Shown: positions 11,261-22,384 of the stretch, one piece after another | How the letters are laid out: the number at the start of each line of letters is the position of its first letter | How positions within the stretch are numbered: position 1 is the stretch's first letter | Origin: Datisca glomerata | Lineage: Eukaryota; Streptophyta; Magnoliopsida; Cucurbitales; Datiscaceae | Assembly: GCA_003255025.1 (NCBI GenBank) | Contig: QANY01005074.1 | Location: forward strand, 184,252 to 248,251 | Length of the DNA stretch: 64,000 nucleotides | Direction of reading: 5' to 3' | Translations under genes and position numbers: made by a program | Notes under the pieces: generated by a model | What the model was told of the DNA's origin: nothing | The model's database searches: none | Seen by the model: the letters and a program-made list of their open reading frames with translations, nothing else

Positions 11261-12680
11261 TTTTTTTTTTGGTAAACAAATTGTATAAAACAAAAGATAC
11301 TTACACATGTACAAGGGGCATACCCCAGGAAATACAAAATTAGAGCCTGATTAGAGGCTTAAGATCTGCACGCAAATTAAACTGGTAATATGTAAAGTAC
11401 TGAAATTAGATATCAATACTTCATAAGATAGCCAAGGTTTACAAAATGCTTGGGTTAAGACCCCTTCTATCCACTAAACGTAGATTAGTATCATTAATGC
11501 CAAAACACTTCAAATCCCAAAGCCTTAATCTGACTAATTGTGAAATAGCTTCAGTTAGGATCTTGGAATCTCTGATTTTGCCTTCAAAAATCCTTGCATT
11601 TCTCTCTCCATATATAATAGATGAAGGAAGTAAAAGCTAGCTTAACTAGGACTCCTCTGAGTGACTTCCCTTTTCCATTAGCTAGCATCCAATCTACAAA
11701 CTGATCCCAATCCCTAACCTGGTAGTGTAGATCACATTTGTTCATAAGTGTGGCCCATACTCTAGCTGAATAACAACAATTGACAAAAAGATGCTCATGT
11801 GTCTCCTGGTAGCCAACACAACACACACAATCAGAACAAAACCCTGGTGTTTGGTCCCATTGTGCAACCTTATCTCTAGTGGAAAGTTTGTTTCTCAAAG
11901 CCAACCAAGAGATAAAGCTACACCTTGGGATGTGTTTAGAGAACCATATCACCTTTGCCCACTTAACCGGTTGTCTTGTAGGGGACAAGGCCTTATAGGT
12001 TAGACATAGGGAGAAATCTCCATTCTGACTTGAACTCCATTTCCAAACATCTTGTCGTTGAGCTTGGGGAGGAGGAATTGGAACACTTCTAATATCAAGA
12101 AACTCAAAGGTGTTTGAAGTTGGCCAATGCCATTGATTGCCTTGAATGACAACACTCACCATAGGGTCCATAGTCCAAGAAGTTAATGACAAAAGTCTTT
12201 GCCCAAATCTGGCCCAAAGGACACCAAGAAGATGCCAATTATATGTAAGAAGCTTCACAGTAGTACCATCTCCAATAGTTATAGAGCAAAAGGGCAGAAA
12301 GTTGCTCCTGAGCTTGAGAAGCTTTCTCCAAACCCAAGATGGGTTAGAAGGAATGGAAACCAAGAAAATTGAACTCTTTCTGATTAGGTATGTTTGACAC
12401 CAATCTTTCCAAAGTGATATTTTAGAAGGGAGTAGCAAGAACCATAAGTGTTTGGCTATAGCAACTTCATTAGCTAGAACCAAATCCCTAAGGCCCAACC
12501 CTTCTTGTACCTTGTCAAAACATAGGTCTGCAAAGCTACCTTGGCCCTAGAAGCTTTAGTATCTTGGCCATTCCATAGAAAATTTCTTACCAAGCATTGG
12601 ACTGTCTTCACCACTTTTTTAGGGAGAATGAAGAGACCACTCCAAAGGTTGACCATAGCCATAAGGACAGTCTTGATAAG
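11261..12680 (-). mobile_element. LINE copy C, 5'-truncated, nested in LINE B
   Basis: On the plus strand it begins with a T run (11261-11270), the complement of a LINE poly(A) tail, followed by a 3' UTR of about 310 bp and the C-terminal part of ORF2 on the minus strand. Homology stops near 12680, where LINE B resumes with VLMVMFQFQAGLFIL. The missing 5' portion is typical of incomplete reverse transcription. The two joined flanks of LINE B read FLSYAGR and SVLMVMFQ, which are almost adjacent in copy D (NYARRLQLIKSMLMAMFQ). No clean target-site duplication is visible. Confidence 0.85.
11584..12498 (-). pseudogene. LINE C ORF2 C-terminus, zf-RVT domain
   Basis: A 304-codon open frame, starting MGLRDLVLANEVAIAKHLW, spans the thumb-side region and the C-terminal zinc-binding (zf-RVT) domain of a plant LINE ORF2. 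Visible are IWFSKHIPRCSFISWLALRN, then CVCCVGYQETHEHLFVNC, the Cys/His cluster of that domain, and IYYIWREKCKDF near the end. The upstream piece at 12662-12474 (GLFILPKKVVKTVQCLVRN) continues it in another frame, so a frameshift separates them. It is the longest undamaged coding stretch among the LINE copies, but only a fragment of the protein. Confidence 0.75.
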
Positions 12681-13523
12681 TCAGTCTTAATGGTTATGTT
12701 CCAATTCCAGGCAGGGCTCTTCATCCTGCTAAAGAAAGTGGTAAAAAAGGTTCAACACACTCTTAGGAACTACTTGTGGAATGGTGAAGAATAGCTTCTA
12801 TAGGTAATGGTAGGGAAATTAATCTCTTAACAGACTCTTAACACCCTTAGGCCCTTTACTGTCCAAATTTGGGCAAAGAATTTTGTCAGGTAGTGCATGG
12901 CAACTTGACTCCAAGGTAAGTGACATCATTCTGAATGGACATTGGCAATGGCCAAAAACTAATATAGTGGAGCTTCTAGAATTAAGAAATATACAACTTC
13001 CATTACCTCAAATGAATAGACCTAATTCTTGGATTTTGACTCCTAGCCTAAGTGGATCTTTCTCTTCACATACTTATAACATTTTGGCTAACCCGAAGGA
13101 GAAGGTTAGGTGGGAAAGATTACTTTAGTTTAAGGATAGCATCCCGAGGTGTAGCTCTATCTCCTGGCTTTCTATCCTTCACAAACTCACCACTAGGGAC
13201 AAAATTGATCTTTGGAGTCGTCCTTCAGTTGGAAGCATGCTAGACTATGTCTTCTGTGTAGGTCATGCTGAATCTCACTCCCACCTGTTCATTGATTGTG
13301 ATTATGCCAAGACAATTTGGGGCTCCCTAATGAAGAAATGTGAATTGACTTTTAGAGTTTCTAATTGGACACAATTAATCTCTTGGTTACTTGTTTGGAG
13401 TGAAAGGAAATATCTGAGAGCTTGCTTAGTTAAGATCATCTTCTCCTCTTTTGTGTACTTCATTTGGAGAGAAAGAAATTCTAGAATCTTCAAAGGAAAA
13501 ATGAGGGATAGGCCAATCATATG
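12681..13523 (+). pseudogene. LINE B ORF2 C-terminus after the nested insertion, zf-RVT
   Basis: Resumes with GLFILLKKVVKKVQHTLRN, ends an open frame at LWNGEE then a stop, and continues in other frames as WQLDSKVSDIILNGHWQWP (12883-13128) and CVGHAESHSHLFIDCDYAK (13237-13523). This is the LINE zf-RVT region with its Cys/His cluster, ending YFIWRERNSRIFKGK. At least two frame changes are needed. Confidence 0.75.
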
Positions 13524-14452
13524 AAGCTTACCAAAGATAATGTGAGAGGAATACTCCTTTATGCTCGGGGCTTTAAAAAAGACAGTTTGGGGCTCTCCTT
13601 AATGGATGCATGGGAGCTCCAACCTAGTATTTTTTTTATTTAGGTTTATTAGGTATGGTATTGAAATGGGCTATAATAAAGCCCCCACCCCGTCCACTCC
13701 CCCCTCCCCCACCCCCACACTTTTATTTCCCTTTCTCCATTCCCTCCCACCTTAGTAACATCACTGCATTTGCTTAGGGCTCCAGTTTGGTGCTGCTTTG
13801 TATTGTTTTACAATGGATCTATTTTCTATCCTGGTTTCTATCTTGATACTCTCTACGCATGCTCTCTCCTTTTCTATCTTTGGGGTTTTCCCCCACCATT
13901 GCTACATTGCTGCAGTTCATGTAGAGCTACCTTTAGAGCTACTTTGTGTTTGTTTTGCAATGGCTGTGGTTTTTTTGTAGGTGCTAGGGCTTTCTGCTCA
14001 CTCATATGGTCTCTCGGGTTCAGACAGCTTGCTTGCTTCCAAAGATGACCATTATGCTCATGATTTGTTTCCTATACTATTCTTCTTGCTTCTTTTACTT
14101 GTAATTGGCATATGTTCAAGGTGATGCTTTGTGTTTTGTTTTGCAATGGCACTGGTTTTTGTAGGTGTTGAATATCTCCAAGCTGTAGGTTTCCTTTATT
14201 GTAAGGAACCCCCTCATTTTGTAAGGCTAATCTGGCTTCTTAAATAGACATTCAGCCCTAGTTAGAGTGTGGAGCTTCTTGGTTTCCAAGGTGGCAGATT
14301 TTAGAGTTAACCTAGGTTGACCAAGTTTGATACTATAGACTCACTTGTAATTGCTTATAGTTTAGATATAGGTTTTGTTTGCTAGGGTATGTCCATTCTA
14401 TTTGTGTAACTACCTTTTTTGGTATATATATTTTTTATTTACAAAAAAAAAA
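13524..14452 (+). other. LINE B 3' UTR with poly(A)
   Basis: About 930 bp of non-coding tail. It holds a C-rich tract at 13681-13720 and three spaced copies of a CTTTGTGTTTGTTTTGCAATGG-like block (about 13790, 13938 and 14122). The same block and C-rich tract occur, reversed, in the 3' UTR of copy D, so they are family features. The tail closes with ten A. Confidence 0.75.
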
Positions 14453-15797
14453 TGTTTGGGAAAAGAATTTGGAGTGTAGTGGTCGTTTTAGGTGCTTCTA
14501 GTTCTATACGGAGTCAAAAAGACCAAATGAGACGTGTTTAGACTCAAACTAGATGAACTTGGCTAAACTTGGATCTTTTGGGCATGGACTGCACTCGAAC
14601 TGACTTTTCAAACCAAATACACATTCGGGATAAGAATTTGGAGTGTTGTGGTCCTTTTAGCAGCTTCTAGTGCCATATGGAGTCAAAAAGACACAATGAG
14701 ACATGTTTACGCCCAAACTAGATGAACTTTGCTAAACATGGCTCTTTTGGAAATGGCTTGTGCTCGAAATGACTTTTGAAAATACACATTTGGGATAAGA
14801 ACTTCGAATGTTTTGGTCATTTTAGCAGCTTCTAGTGCTATACTAAGTAAAAAAACCCAATGGGACGTGTGTAGGATCAACTTGATGAACTTGGCTAAAC
14901 ATGGCTGTTTTGGGCCTGGCACTTACTCGAACTGACTTTTGACACCCAATACATGTTCGGAATAGGAATTTGGAGATTTGTGGTCCTTTTAAGTGCTTCT
15001 AGCGCCATACAAAGTCAAAACGATCCAATGGGTCATGTTTAGTCCCAAACTAGACGAACTTAGCTTAACTTGGATATTTTTGGCAAGATACTTAAACTGA
15101 CTTTTGACACCAAATACACGTTTAGGATATGAATTAGGGGTGTTGTAGTTTTTTAGGTGCTTCTAGTGGAGTCAAAAAGACCTAGTGTGATGTGTTTGGA
15201 CCCAAACTAGATGAACTTGGCTAAACTTGGATCTTTTGGGCTTGGATCTTTTGGGCATGTCATGTACTCAAAGTGACTTTTGACACCAAATACACATTTG
15301 GGATAATAATTGGGAGTGTTGTGTTTGTTTAAGGTGCTTCTTAAGAAGTCAAAAAGATCCAATGCGAAGCATTTAGGCCCAAACTAGATGAAGTTGGCCA
15401 AACTTGGCTCTTTTGGGCATGTCATGTACTCGAACTGATTTTTGACACTCAAGACACGTTTGGGATAAGAATTTGGAGTGTTGTCATCCTTTAGGTGCTT
15501 CTAGTGCTATACTGAGTGAAAAAGATCCAATGGGACGTGTTTAGGCCTAAACTAGATGAACTTCTCAAAATTTGGATCTTTTGGGCATAGCATGTGCTCG
15601 AACTGATTTGTAACACCCAGTACATGTTTGGGATTAGCATTTGGAGTGTTGTGTTTGTTTTAGGTACTTCAAGTGCCATACAAAGTCAAAAAGACCCAAT
15701 GGGACATGTTTAGGCCTAAACTATATGAACTAGGTTAAATTTGGATCTTTTGGGCATGACATGTACTTGAACTGACTTTTGACACCCAATAAACATT
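14453..15797 (-). repeat. satellite array, reverse orientation
   Basis: About eight ~169-bp monomers, now the reverse complement of the array at 1-1674 (landmarks GGGATAAGAATTTGGAGTG, GTGCTTCTAGTGCCATA, AACTAGATGAACTTGGC). The last 14 bases (15784-15797, ACCCAATAAACATT) are the left target-site duplication of LINE D. Confidence 0.92.
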
Positions 15798-16898
15798 TTT
15801 TTTTTGTAAATGAATAATATTAACCAAAAGAAAATTACAAATTTAGAAGGGACATACCCCAGCCAAAAAACCTATTTATAAACTATTAAGCATTTTACAA
15901 GTGAGTCTAATATCAACTTTGGTCAAGCAAGGTCCACACCAAAATAAGCAACCTGGGGAAACCAAAAAGCTACAAAATTTGACTAAGGCCTAAGGCTATA
16001 TGAATAGTTGTCGGCTTAGCGTTACAAAACAAGGATCTCAATATCTTATCAAAGCACAAATCTAGATTTGGCTTTATCGGGTAGCCTAACAAAAGAGTGC
16101 AAACAGTTTGCATGAAGATAAGCTCGGAGGTCCATATGCAGGCTGCAAGGTGATACTTTAGTAGTAATGGCCAGTGAGATGCCGTCAGTAGGAGCTGGAT
16201 CACCTGCAAAACAACAGAGCCATAGCAAAATAAACATAAAGTAGCACCTAGGATGCTCAAGGTGAAATGGACCAATGTAGCACTAAGTGGTTAGCACCAA
16301 ACTAGCATAGTGTGAAGTAACACCAAAAGACTGAAAATTCAAAATTCAAACAATTAAAGTAGTGAAGGGCCTCTATAGCATAGAGCCCTATAAATTACAC
16401 AGAATTACAAGGAAAACAAATGATTCAATAAAGAAATAAAGCTGAGGATGATGGTCTTCTTTGAAGGTGAGATCCAAGGCCGAGAAATCATATGGGTGAG
16501 CAGAGAATCCCTATCACCTGTAAAACAACCATTTCCATTACAAAAGAAACACTAAGCAGCTCCTAGGAAGCTCAAAGTGGACTGCAGCAATGCAGCAACG
16601 GTGAGGAAAAGCCCAACTACACATGATAGTATGCATAACAAAAGGAAACCAGAGCCATTGCAAAACAATACTTAGCAGCCCCAGACTGGGTCACTAGGTA
16701 AATGTAGCAATGTAGCTAAGGTGAGGGGAAGAGGGGAGGGGGGGGCTTTAGTCAAATATAGTAGGTTGGAGCTCCCAAGCAACCATAAGGGAGAGCCCCA
16801 AGTTGTCTTCTCTAAAACCTTTGGCATAGAAAAATCTTCAATCTAACATTATCTTTGATGAGCTTATTCTCAATAGTTGACCTATCCTTCATCTTCCC
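15798..16898 (-). other. LINE D 3' UTR
   Basis: About 1.1 kb of non-coding tail on the minus strand. A G-rich run on the plus strand (16721-16746) is the complement of a C-rich tract in the element's sense strand, matching LINE B. Three copies of a block whose plus strand resembles CCATTGCAAAACAATACTTA lie near 16205, 16510 and 16655, matching the three blocks of LINE B. Confidence 0.7.
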
Positions 16899-18105
16899 CT
16901 AAAAAATACTAGAATTTCTCTCTCTAAATGAGGAGAAAATGATTTGCATTAAGCAAGCTCTCAAAGACTTCCCTTTACTATAAGAGATCAATTTTGTCCA
17001 GTTTGATGCTCTACGGGTTAGTTCACATTCGCTCATTAGGGAGTCCCAGACTATTTTGGCATATTCGCATTCAATGAAGAGGTGTGAGTGGGATTCAGCA
17101 TGACCCACACAAAACACACAATCTAGCATACTACCAGCTGGAGGGTGGTTACAAAAAGCAATTTTATCCCAAGTAGTTAGTTTATGAAAGATAGCAAGCC
17201 AAGAGATGAAACTACATCATGGGATACTATATTTGAACCATAGAAGTCGTGCCCATCTTACCTTTTCCTTTTGCGTGGCCAAAATCTTATAGGTGTGAGA
17301 GGAGGAAAAGGATCCATACGGGCTAGGGGCCCAAATCTAAGAGTCAGGTCTAGTTATTTAAGGTAATGGGAGTTGGATATTCCTAAGTTCTAAAAGCTCC
17401 ACTGTATTGGTTGTAGGCCAGTGCCATTGTCCATTAAAAATAATATCACTTACTTTGGATTCGAGTTTCCATGCACTACTTGAAAAGCTTCTCTGTCCAA
17501 ATTTGGGCAACAAAGGACCTAATGAGTACCAAGGGTCAGTTAAGAGATTGATGCCCTACCATTACCTATGAAGGCTTTGCAAAATGGTAGGATTTTACTC
17601 CTAAGCTTGAGAATCTTTCTCCAAACCCAAGATGGGTTTGAAGGGATTGAAGCTATGAATATGAAATTTTTTCTTAGAAGATATATTTGGCACCAGTTTT
17701 TCCATAATGAGATCTTCGATATCACGATAAAAAACCATAAGTGCTTTGCCATTGCCACCTCATATGCTAATACCAGCTCCTTACGTCCTAGACCTCCAAG
17801 GGCCTTATCACACAAATATCAACCCAAGCCACCTTGGCACCAGTATGCTTACTCTCTTCCCCATTCCACAAGTAATTCCTGAAAGTGTCTTGGACCTTTT
17901 TTACCACTTTCTTTGGTAAAATGAAGAGCCCGTCCCAAAATTGGAACATTGCCATCAACATTGATTTAATGAGTTGTAATCTCCTTGCATAGTTAAGAAA
18001 TTTGGAGTCCCAAGATCCTATTCTCTCTGTAATCCTATTGACTAGAGTGTCACAGTCAGTTTTGCCTAATTTTGAGGTGATCAAGGGCATTCCCAAATAT
18101 CTCAT
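16899..18105 (-). pseudogene. LINE D ORF2 thumb and zf-RVT region, broken
   Basis: Pieces at 18105-17788 (MRYLGMPLITSKLGKTDCDT, then GLFILPKKVVKKVQDTFRN), 17815-17540 (ELVLAYEVAMAKHLWFF) and 17129-16899 (CVFCVGHAESHSHLFIECEY) follow the order seen in copies B and C. They cover the region after the RT active site and the C-terminal Cys/His zf-RVT domain. Frame changes separate the pieces and about 400 bp between 17540 and 17129 is read only with stops. Confidence 0.75.
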
Positions 18106-19640
18106 TAGGAATTATCCTAAAGGAAAGTCCCATATAGATAGAATATCAACTATGTGCTCCTCTTGGACTCTTGAAAGGAATATTTGGCTCTTTAGCTTGT
18201 TAGGTTGGAGACCTGAAATGCATTGAAAGAGCTGTAAATTGTCTTTAATGGTTTGTACTAACTCCTTAGTCACTTTTTAGAGTATAAGCAAATCATCGGC
18301 AAAGCAAAGGTTCACAATTTTTAGCTTCTCACATCTTCAATGGTACTGAAACTCAGCATGTGAAGCTGCAAATTTTAGTAAGCCACTAAGGACCCCCATG
18401 ATAATAGAAAATAACTAGGGGGAGATGGGGACCCATTGCCTAATACCTGTGGCTCCTCTGAAATAGCCATGAAGCTCCTCATTTATCTTAATAGAGTAAG
18501 AAGGAGAGGAGATGCACTCCATAATCTAGGAGATGAAGTGATCTGGGAAATTAAGGCATTGTAGAGCTTTACCAATTAACACCTAATTCACATTGTCATA
18601 TGCTATCTTTAATTCTACTTTTAATGCACACTTTTTCATTCCCAAATATTTATGATAGCTGTGAGAGAAAGATACTGTCAGCCATCCTTCTTTCTGGGAT
18701 GAAAGTACTTTGATTCTGATTTATAAGATTAAGGAGCAATGGCTTCATTCTTTTAGTGAGGATCTTGGTAATGCATTTGTGAATGACATTACAGCATGAA
18801 ATGGGTCTAAAGTCACCAACAGAAGTGGGATTTGGGACCTTAGGAATGAGGGAGATTGTTGTAGAGTTGGCTTCTTTCAAGAGGTTCCCTGTCTGAATGA
18901 ACTCCAAGATAGCTTGTGTAACATCACACCCTACAATATGCAAATCTTTTTTATGAAGCTGGTTGGAAATCCATAAGGGCCTGGGGCTTTGTCACTTCCC
19001 ATTCTTAAGATAGTACTTTTGACCTCCTCAGTAGTGATAGGTGATATCAAATTGTTGCCTTGAGAGTTATCTAGTTTATTAGGGAGAACCATTTCCAATA
19101 TGCTCCAATTGATATCTGGAGGTGAGTTTGGGGTAACCCAAAAGGTCTAAATAGTATTGCAAGATGTGGTCCTTAACCTTCTTATGGTCAGAAATGGTTG
19201 ATCCCTGGTGTGTTAGATGTGTAATCCTTGATCTGATTCTTCTCTTTTTCATATTCTAAAAAAAGAAAGAAGAATTTTGGTCTCCCAGGTTAAGCCATTG
19301 AACTCTTGATTTTTGTTTGTAGAAACTTACTATAGCATGTCTGAGTTCAATATATTCACTGTTTGCAAGTTTCTCTTGCCTAATTAAACTTGCATTGGTT
19401 GGGTCAAAAGCTAACTCAATCTGAAGTTTGTCAAGTTTGGCCCTAGCTAGCTTAGTCCTAGAGGGTATGTCATTGCAAAAATGTTAAATAAATTCTCTTA
19501 AAGCCACCTTCATAGCTCTGAGATTTTTGTAAACCTTGAACATTGCACAATGAGTTACTTGGGTATCCCATGCTTATTCAACTATTTCCCAAAAACCTTG
19601 TCTGTCCATCCAAAAGTTAAAGAACTAGAAAGCTATCTTA
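18106..19640 (-). pseudogene. LINE D ORF2 reverse transcriptase, broken but with intact FADD
   Basis: The open piece 18943-18650 reads NSTTISLIPKVPNPTSVGDF, then RPISCCNVIHKCITKILTKR, the N-terminal RT motifs of plant LINEs. Downstream on the minus strand NLCFADDLLIL appears, with the catalytic F-A-D-D at 18303-18292 unchanged, unlike copy B. Stops and frame shifts interrupt the domain throughout. Confidence 0.75.
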
Positions 19641-20404
19641 GGTTTGAGCTAATTAAAGTCCATTTGAATTACTATGGGACTATGGTCAGAGATGCCAGGT
19701 GGTGGAAACTGGCATTGTACATTTGGGAAGGAATCAACCAAGTGAGTATTCCCTAGAGCTTTGTCCAGTTTACACATGGTCAAGGTACCACCTTGGTGCT
19801 TATTGGACCAGGAGAATTGGCATCCAGAATAGGCAAGATCTTCCACCTCAATGTTGTATATCCAATCATTAAACTCATTTATACCTTCATTCCATCCTGT
19901 AACCCCTCCTATTTTCTCATTGGGATTCCTAATCACATTAAAATCACCCAAAATAAGCCAACGTGAAGATTAGTAAATAGTGTGTTGTGTTTCAAGGGAG
20001 GCCCAAAGGTCCCTCCTATCACCCCTTTTGTTAGAAACATACACAAACGTGACAAAGCAGTCAGTATTAGAATCTAGAATGGAAACCTTACAAAATATTT
20101 CTTGAGCTGAGGAACTAAGTATTGTAAGGTTGACAATAGCTGAGTCCCAAGAAAACCAAGTTATACCACTTGAAGAGGATGCATAATTGGCAATGCATTC
20201 CCAATTAGGGGAAACATTGCTAGCAATACCATTGAAGTTGCCATGCTTGACCTTAGTCTTAATAACTGAGCACACAGAGAGGTTGAAGTCCCTACACAAT
20301 TTTCTCACATCAACCTGTTTAAGGGAACCATTGAGCCCCATTATAATCCAAGTGGTTATATTAATCATTGTGGGGGTAGGGGTCACCCCCTTTGTAGATT
20401 TCAA
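19641..20404 (-). pseudogene. LINE D ORF2 endonuclease domain
   Basis: Frame 20404-19970 contains MINITTWIIMGLNGSLKQ, DFNLSVCSVIKTKVK and CFVTFVYVSNKRGDRRDLW. After a stop the frame 19951-19649 continues MGDFNVIRNPNEKIGG, SGCQFSWSNKHQGGTLTMC and PGISDHSPIVIQ. G-D-F-N and S-D-H are catalytic motifs of APE-type LINE endonucleases that nick the target. It is the best preserved endonuclease in the window, interrupted by a single stop between the two pieces. Confidence 0.8.
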
Positions 20405-20415
20405 TTTCCCACCCT

Positions 20416-22200
20416 TTATTTTGTTGGGCGATGAGTGAGGTTAATCTTTCTGTTCTTCTTCTTTTTACTCTTCTTCCTACCAGAGTTAGAAGAGTAGATA
20501 AGAGGAAGGGCTAAAAGAATAGGGGAGATCAAACTTGGATCACCTAAGTAAGGTTCCTTCTCTTGATCAGATTTGATAGCCTCAACTTGAATTGGGGTAA
20601 CAATTTCTACTTCCTCCAACAAGGGAATCACAACAAGCTCATTTGGGAGAGTTTGTTATTGGAGCTAGAATTTTAGCTTGGAATAGGTTCCTTCTTGATT
20701 TTTTGAGGTCACCACACTCCAAGATTTCACATCAGGGAGAATAGGTGGGTTAGAGGTGGTGGGGGAATCAAGGATTGATCTATGGGTGATGTGTCTATTT
20801 AATGGGGAAAGAGAGGGGGTGGCGTGATCCGTTGGGTTTGTGGGGGTGGGGTGAAAGGGTTTGAGGGAGGATGAGGGGTTGGAGCTTTTGGATTGGGTTA
20901 AGGTTTGTAATCATAATTATGGCATAAAATGGAGCATTGTTGGCATCTTTTAGGAAGACCTTCATAATCCACCTTAACGATAATCGGATCCCATACTACA
21001 ATACCCAAATCAGTATTGAAATAGTCCACCAATCTTGTTTGAACACTAATTTCAACACATACTCTTGCAAAGTCATTTCTAACTCCTTTGGCAGTAAGGG
21101 AATCAGAGTATAAAGGTTTTCCAACAACACTTGCAATATGTCCAAGGGCTTCTTTTGACAATAATTCCACTGAGACATTCCAATGTTTCAGCCAATTAAA
21201 AACCTTTATGCACTGACACATCGACCAGTCTTCTATTTCTACAAAATTGAAATGAAAGCTTCTTAACTAAGTGAAGTGGGGCTGTTTTCCCAAGAAAGAA
21301 ACCAACCAAGCAACAATCCCATTTAGTGAAACTATCCCTAGTCACACTCCCGGCAACATAACTGTAACTCGACCACCATTAATAATAGTCGTGTTCTCAT
21401 GTGCCAAAGATAGTCTTTGTTTCTCATTTTTCTTAACGTTTTATGCCCAAGTCCATCTTTCTTAGGGGGGAGGGCAATGGAAGCATCACAAAGTTTCCTA
21501 TAAACTTGGTTTGACCCGAGACTTGAGGATCATTGTTTGTATTTTTAATGGGTAAACAAGATGCATTGTTAGTAGGTCTAGGATCAGGATAGTGCCCACA
21601 ATTACGTCTAAATCCTCGAGTGAATGCATAGAGTTTGAATTCTTCCACCACTTGATCATAAAGGGGAAAAGGTGACGGGGTGGTCCACGTGCAAAAGGTG
21701 ATGTAGACGCTGACCTTGGCCTAGGAGTATCCTAAACCAAACTAGTATTCTTAATAATAGGTATAGTGTAGATAGAAGCTCCCAAAGAAGCAGCATTCAC
21801 TCCCTCAGGTCCATTAATATGAGCATCAAGTACTTCATACACATTGAATGCACGAGCACCCACTTTTTCTTTTTGGCATGAGTTTGTCCTTTGCTCACAC
21901 AAAGAGCTCGCAAGCCTTATGGGGTTGAGGCGTTGAGCGTGCAAAGCCGTAGCATGGGGTCAAATCTCTTTTTTACCTTGTACTATCACACATTTACCTT
22001 ATGCTTGCTCCTTGGGACCCACGTGCAAGTCTACCTTAGGTGAGGAAGGTGCTGACCATGGTCTTGGGGTACCCTTGGCCTTATTACCAATTATAGTAAG
22101 CACATTTAAGGCTGAGGTAGCTTTAACTAAGTTAAAGTACCTTTTCCACCTTTTAACTTGCCTTGTCCTATTTTACCTTGTCCTTCACTACTTGGCATGG
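20416..22200 (-). pseudogene. LINE D ORF1 remnant
   Basis: Pieces at 21944-21732, 21651-21433 (MVEEFKLYAFTRGFRRNCGH, matching MVEELELYVFTQGVRRNCGY of copy A), 21221-20898 and 20631-20416. The third piece shows the DUF4283-like core and RCQQCSILCHNYDY, a zinc-knuckle-like motif again without its last Cys. The fourth ends in the lysine-rich KKSKKKKNRK tail. The order matches copy A. Frames are broken. Confidence 0.72.
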
Positions 22201-22384
22201 TTTTGCTTGGTAGGATAGAAGCATTAAACTAAGAGGACGACAAGGCAAAGGGTAGTTTGCATGTAGGGGATGGTACTTTTCCCGTGAGAAGTGGCTGCAC
22301 GTTTGGGCCAGACCGAGGTGAAATTCTAGACAGAGGTCAGAGCTTCTCTCTGTAGAGAGGCTATCCCATGATAACACCAGAATT

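Larger units (their letters stand above)
9155..14452 (+). mobile_element. LINE copy B, 5'-truncated, interrupted by LINE C
   Basis: The element enters inside the ORF2 endonuclease (about 9155) and runs through reverse transcriptase and the C-terminal zinc-finger region to a 3' UTR ending in a poly(A) run at 14443-14452. LINE C is inserted in the opposite direction from 11261 to about 12680. Satellite of reversed orientation begins immediately after the poly(A). Coding is broken by many stops. No target-site duplication is visible because the 5' flank is not satellite. Confidence 0.85.
15798..22384 (-). mobile_element. LINE copy D, full length, inserted in satellite
   Basis: A 6,587-bp minus-strand element. 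Its 3' end is the T run at 15798-15805 and its 5' end lies at 22384. ACCCAATAAACATT occurs at both borders (15784-15797 and 22385-22398), a 14-bp target-site duplication. Removing the element restores an ordinary satellite monomer across the junction. It therefore defines the family's full structure: leader, ORF1 with a zinc-knuckle-like motif, ORF2 with endonuclease, RT and zf-RVT, and a 3' UTR of about 1.1 kb. All frames carry stops or shifts. Confidence 0.95.

Noticed and set aside
13770..14048. 92-codon Cys/Phe-rich frame after LINE B
   Set aside because: It overlaps the LINE 3' UTR repeats and has no counterpart kept open in copy D.
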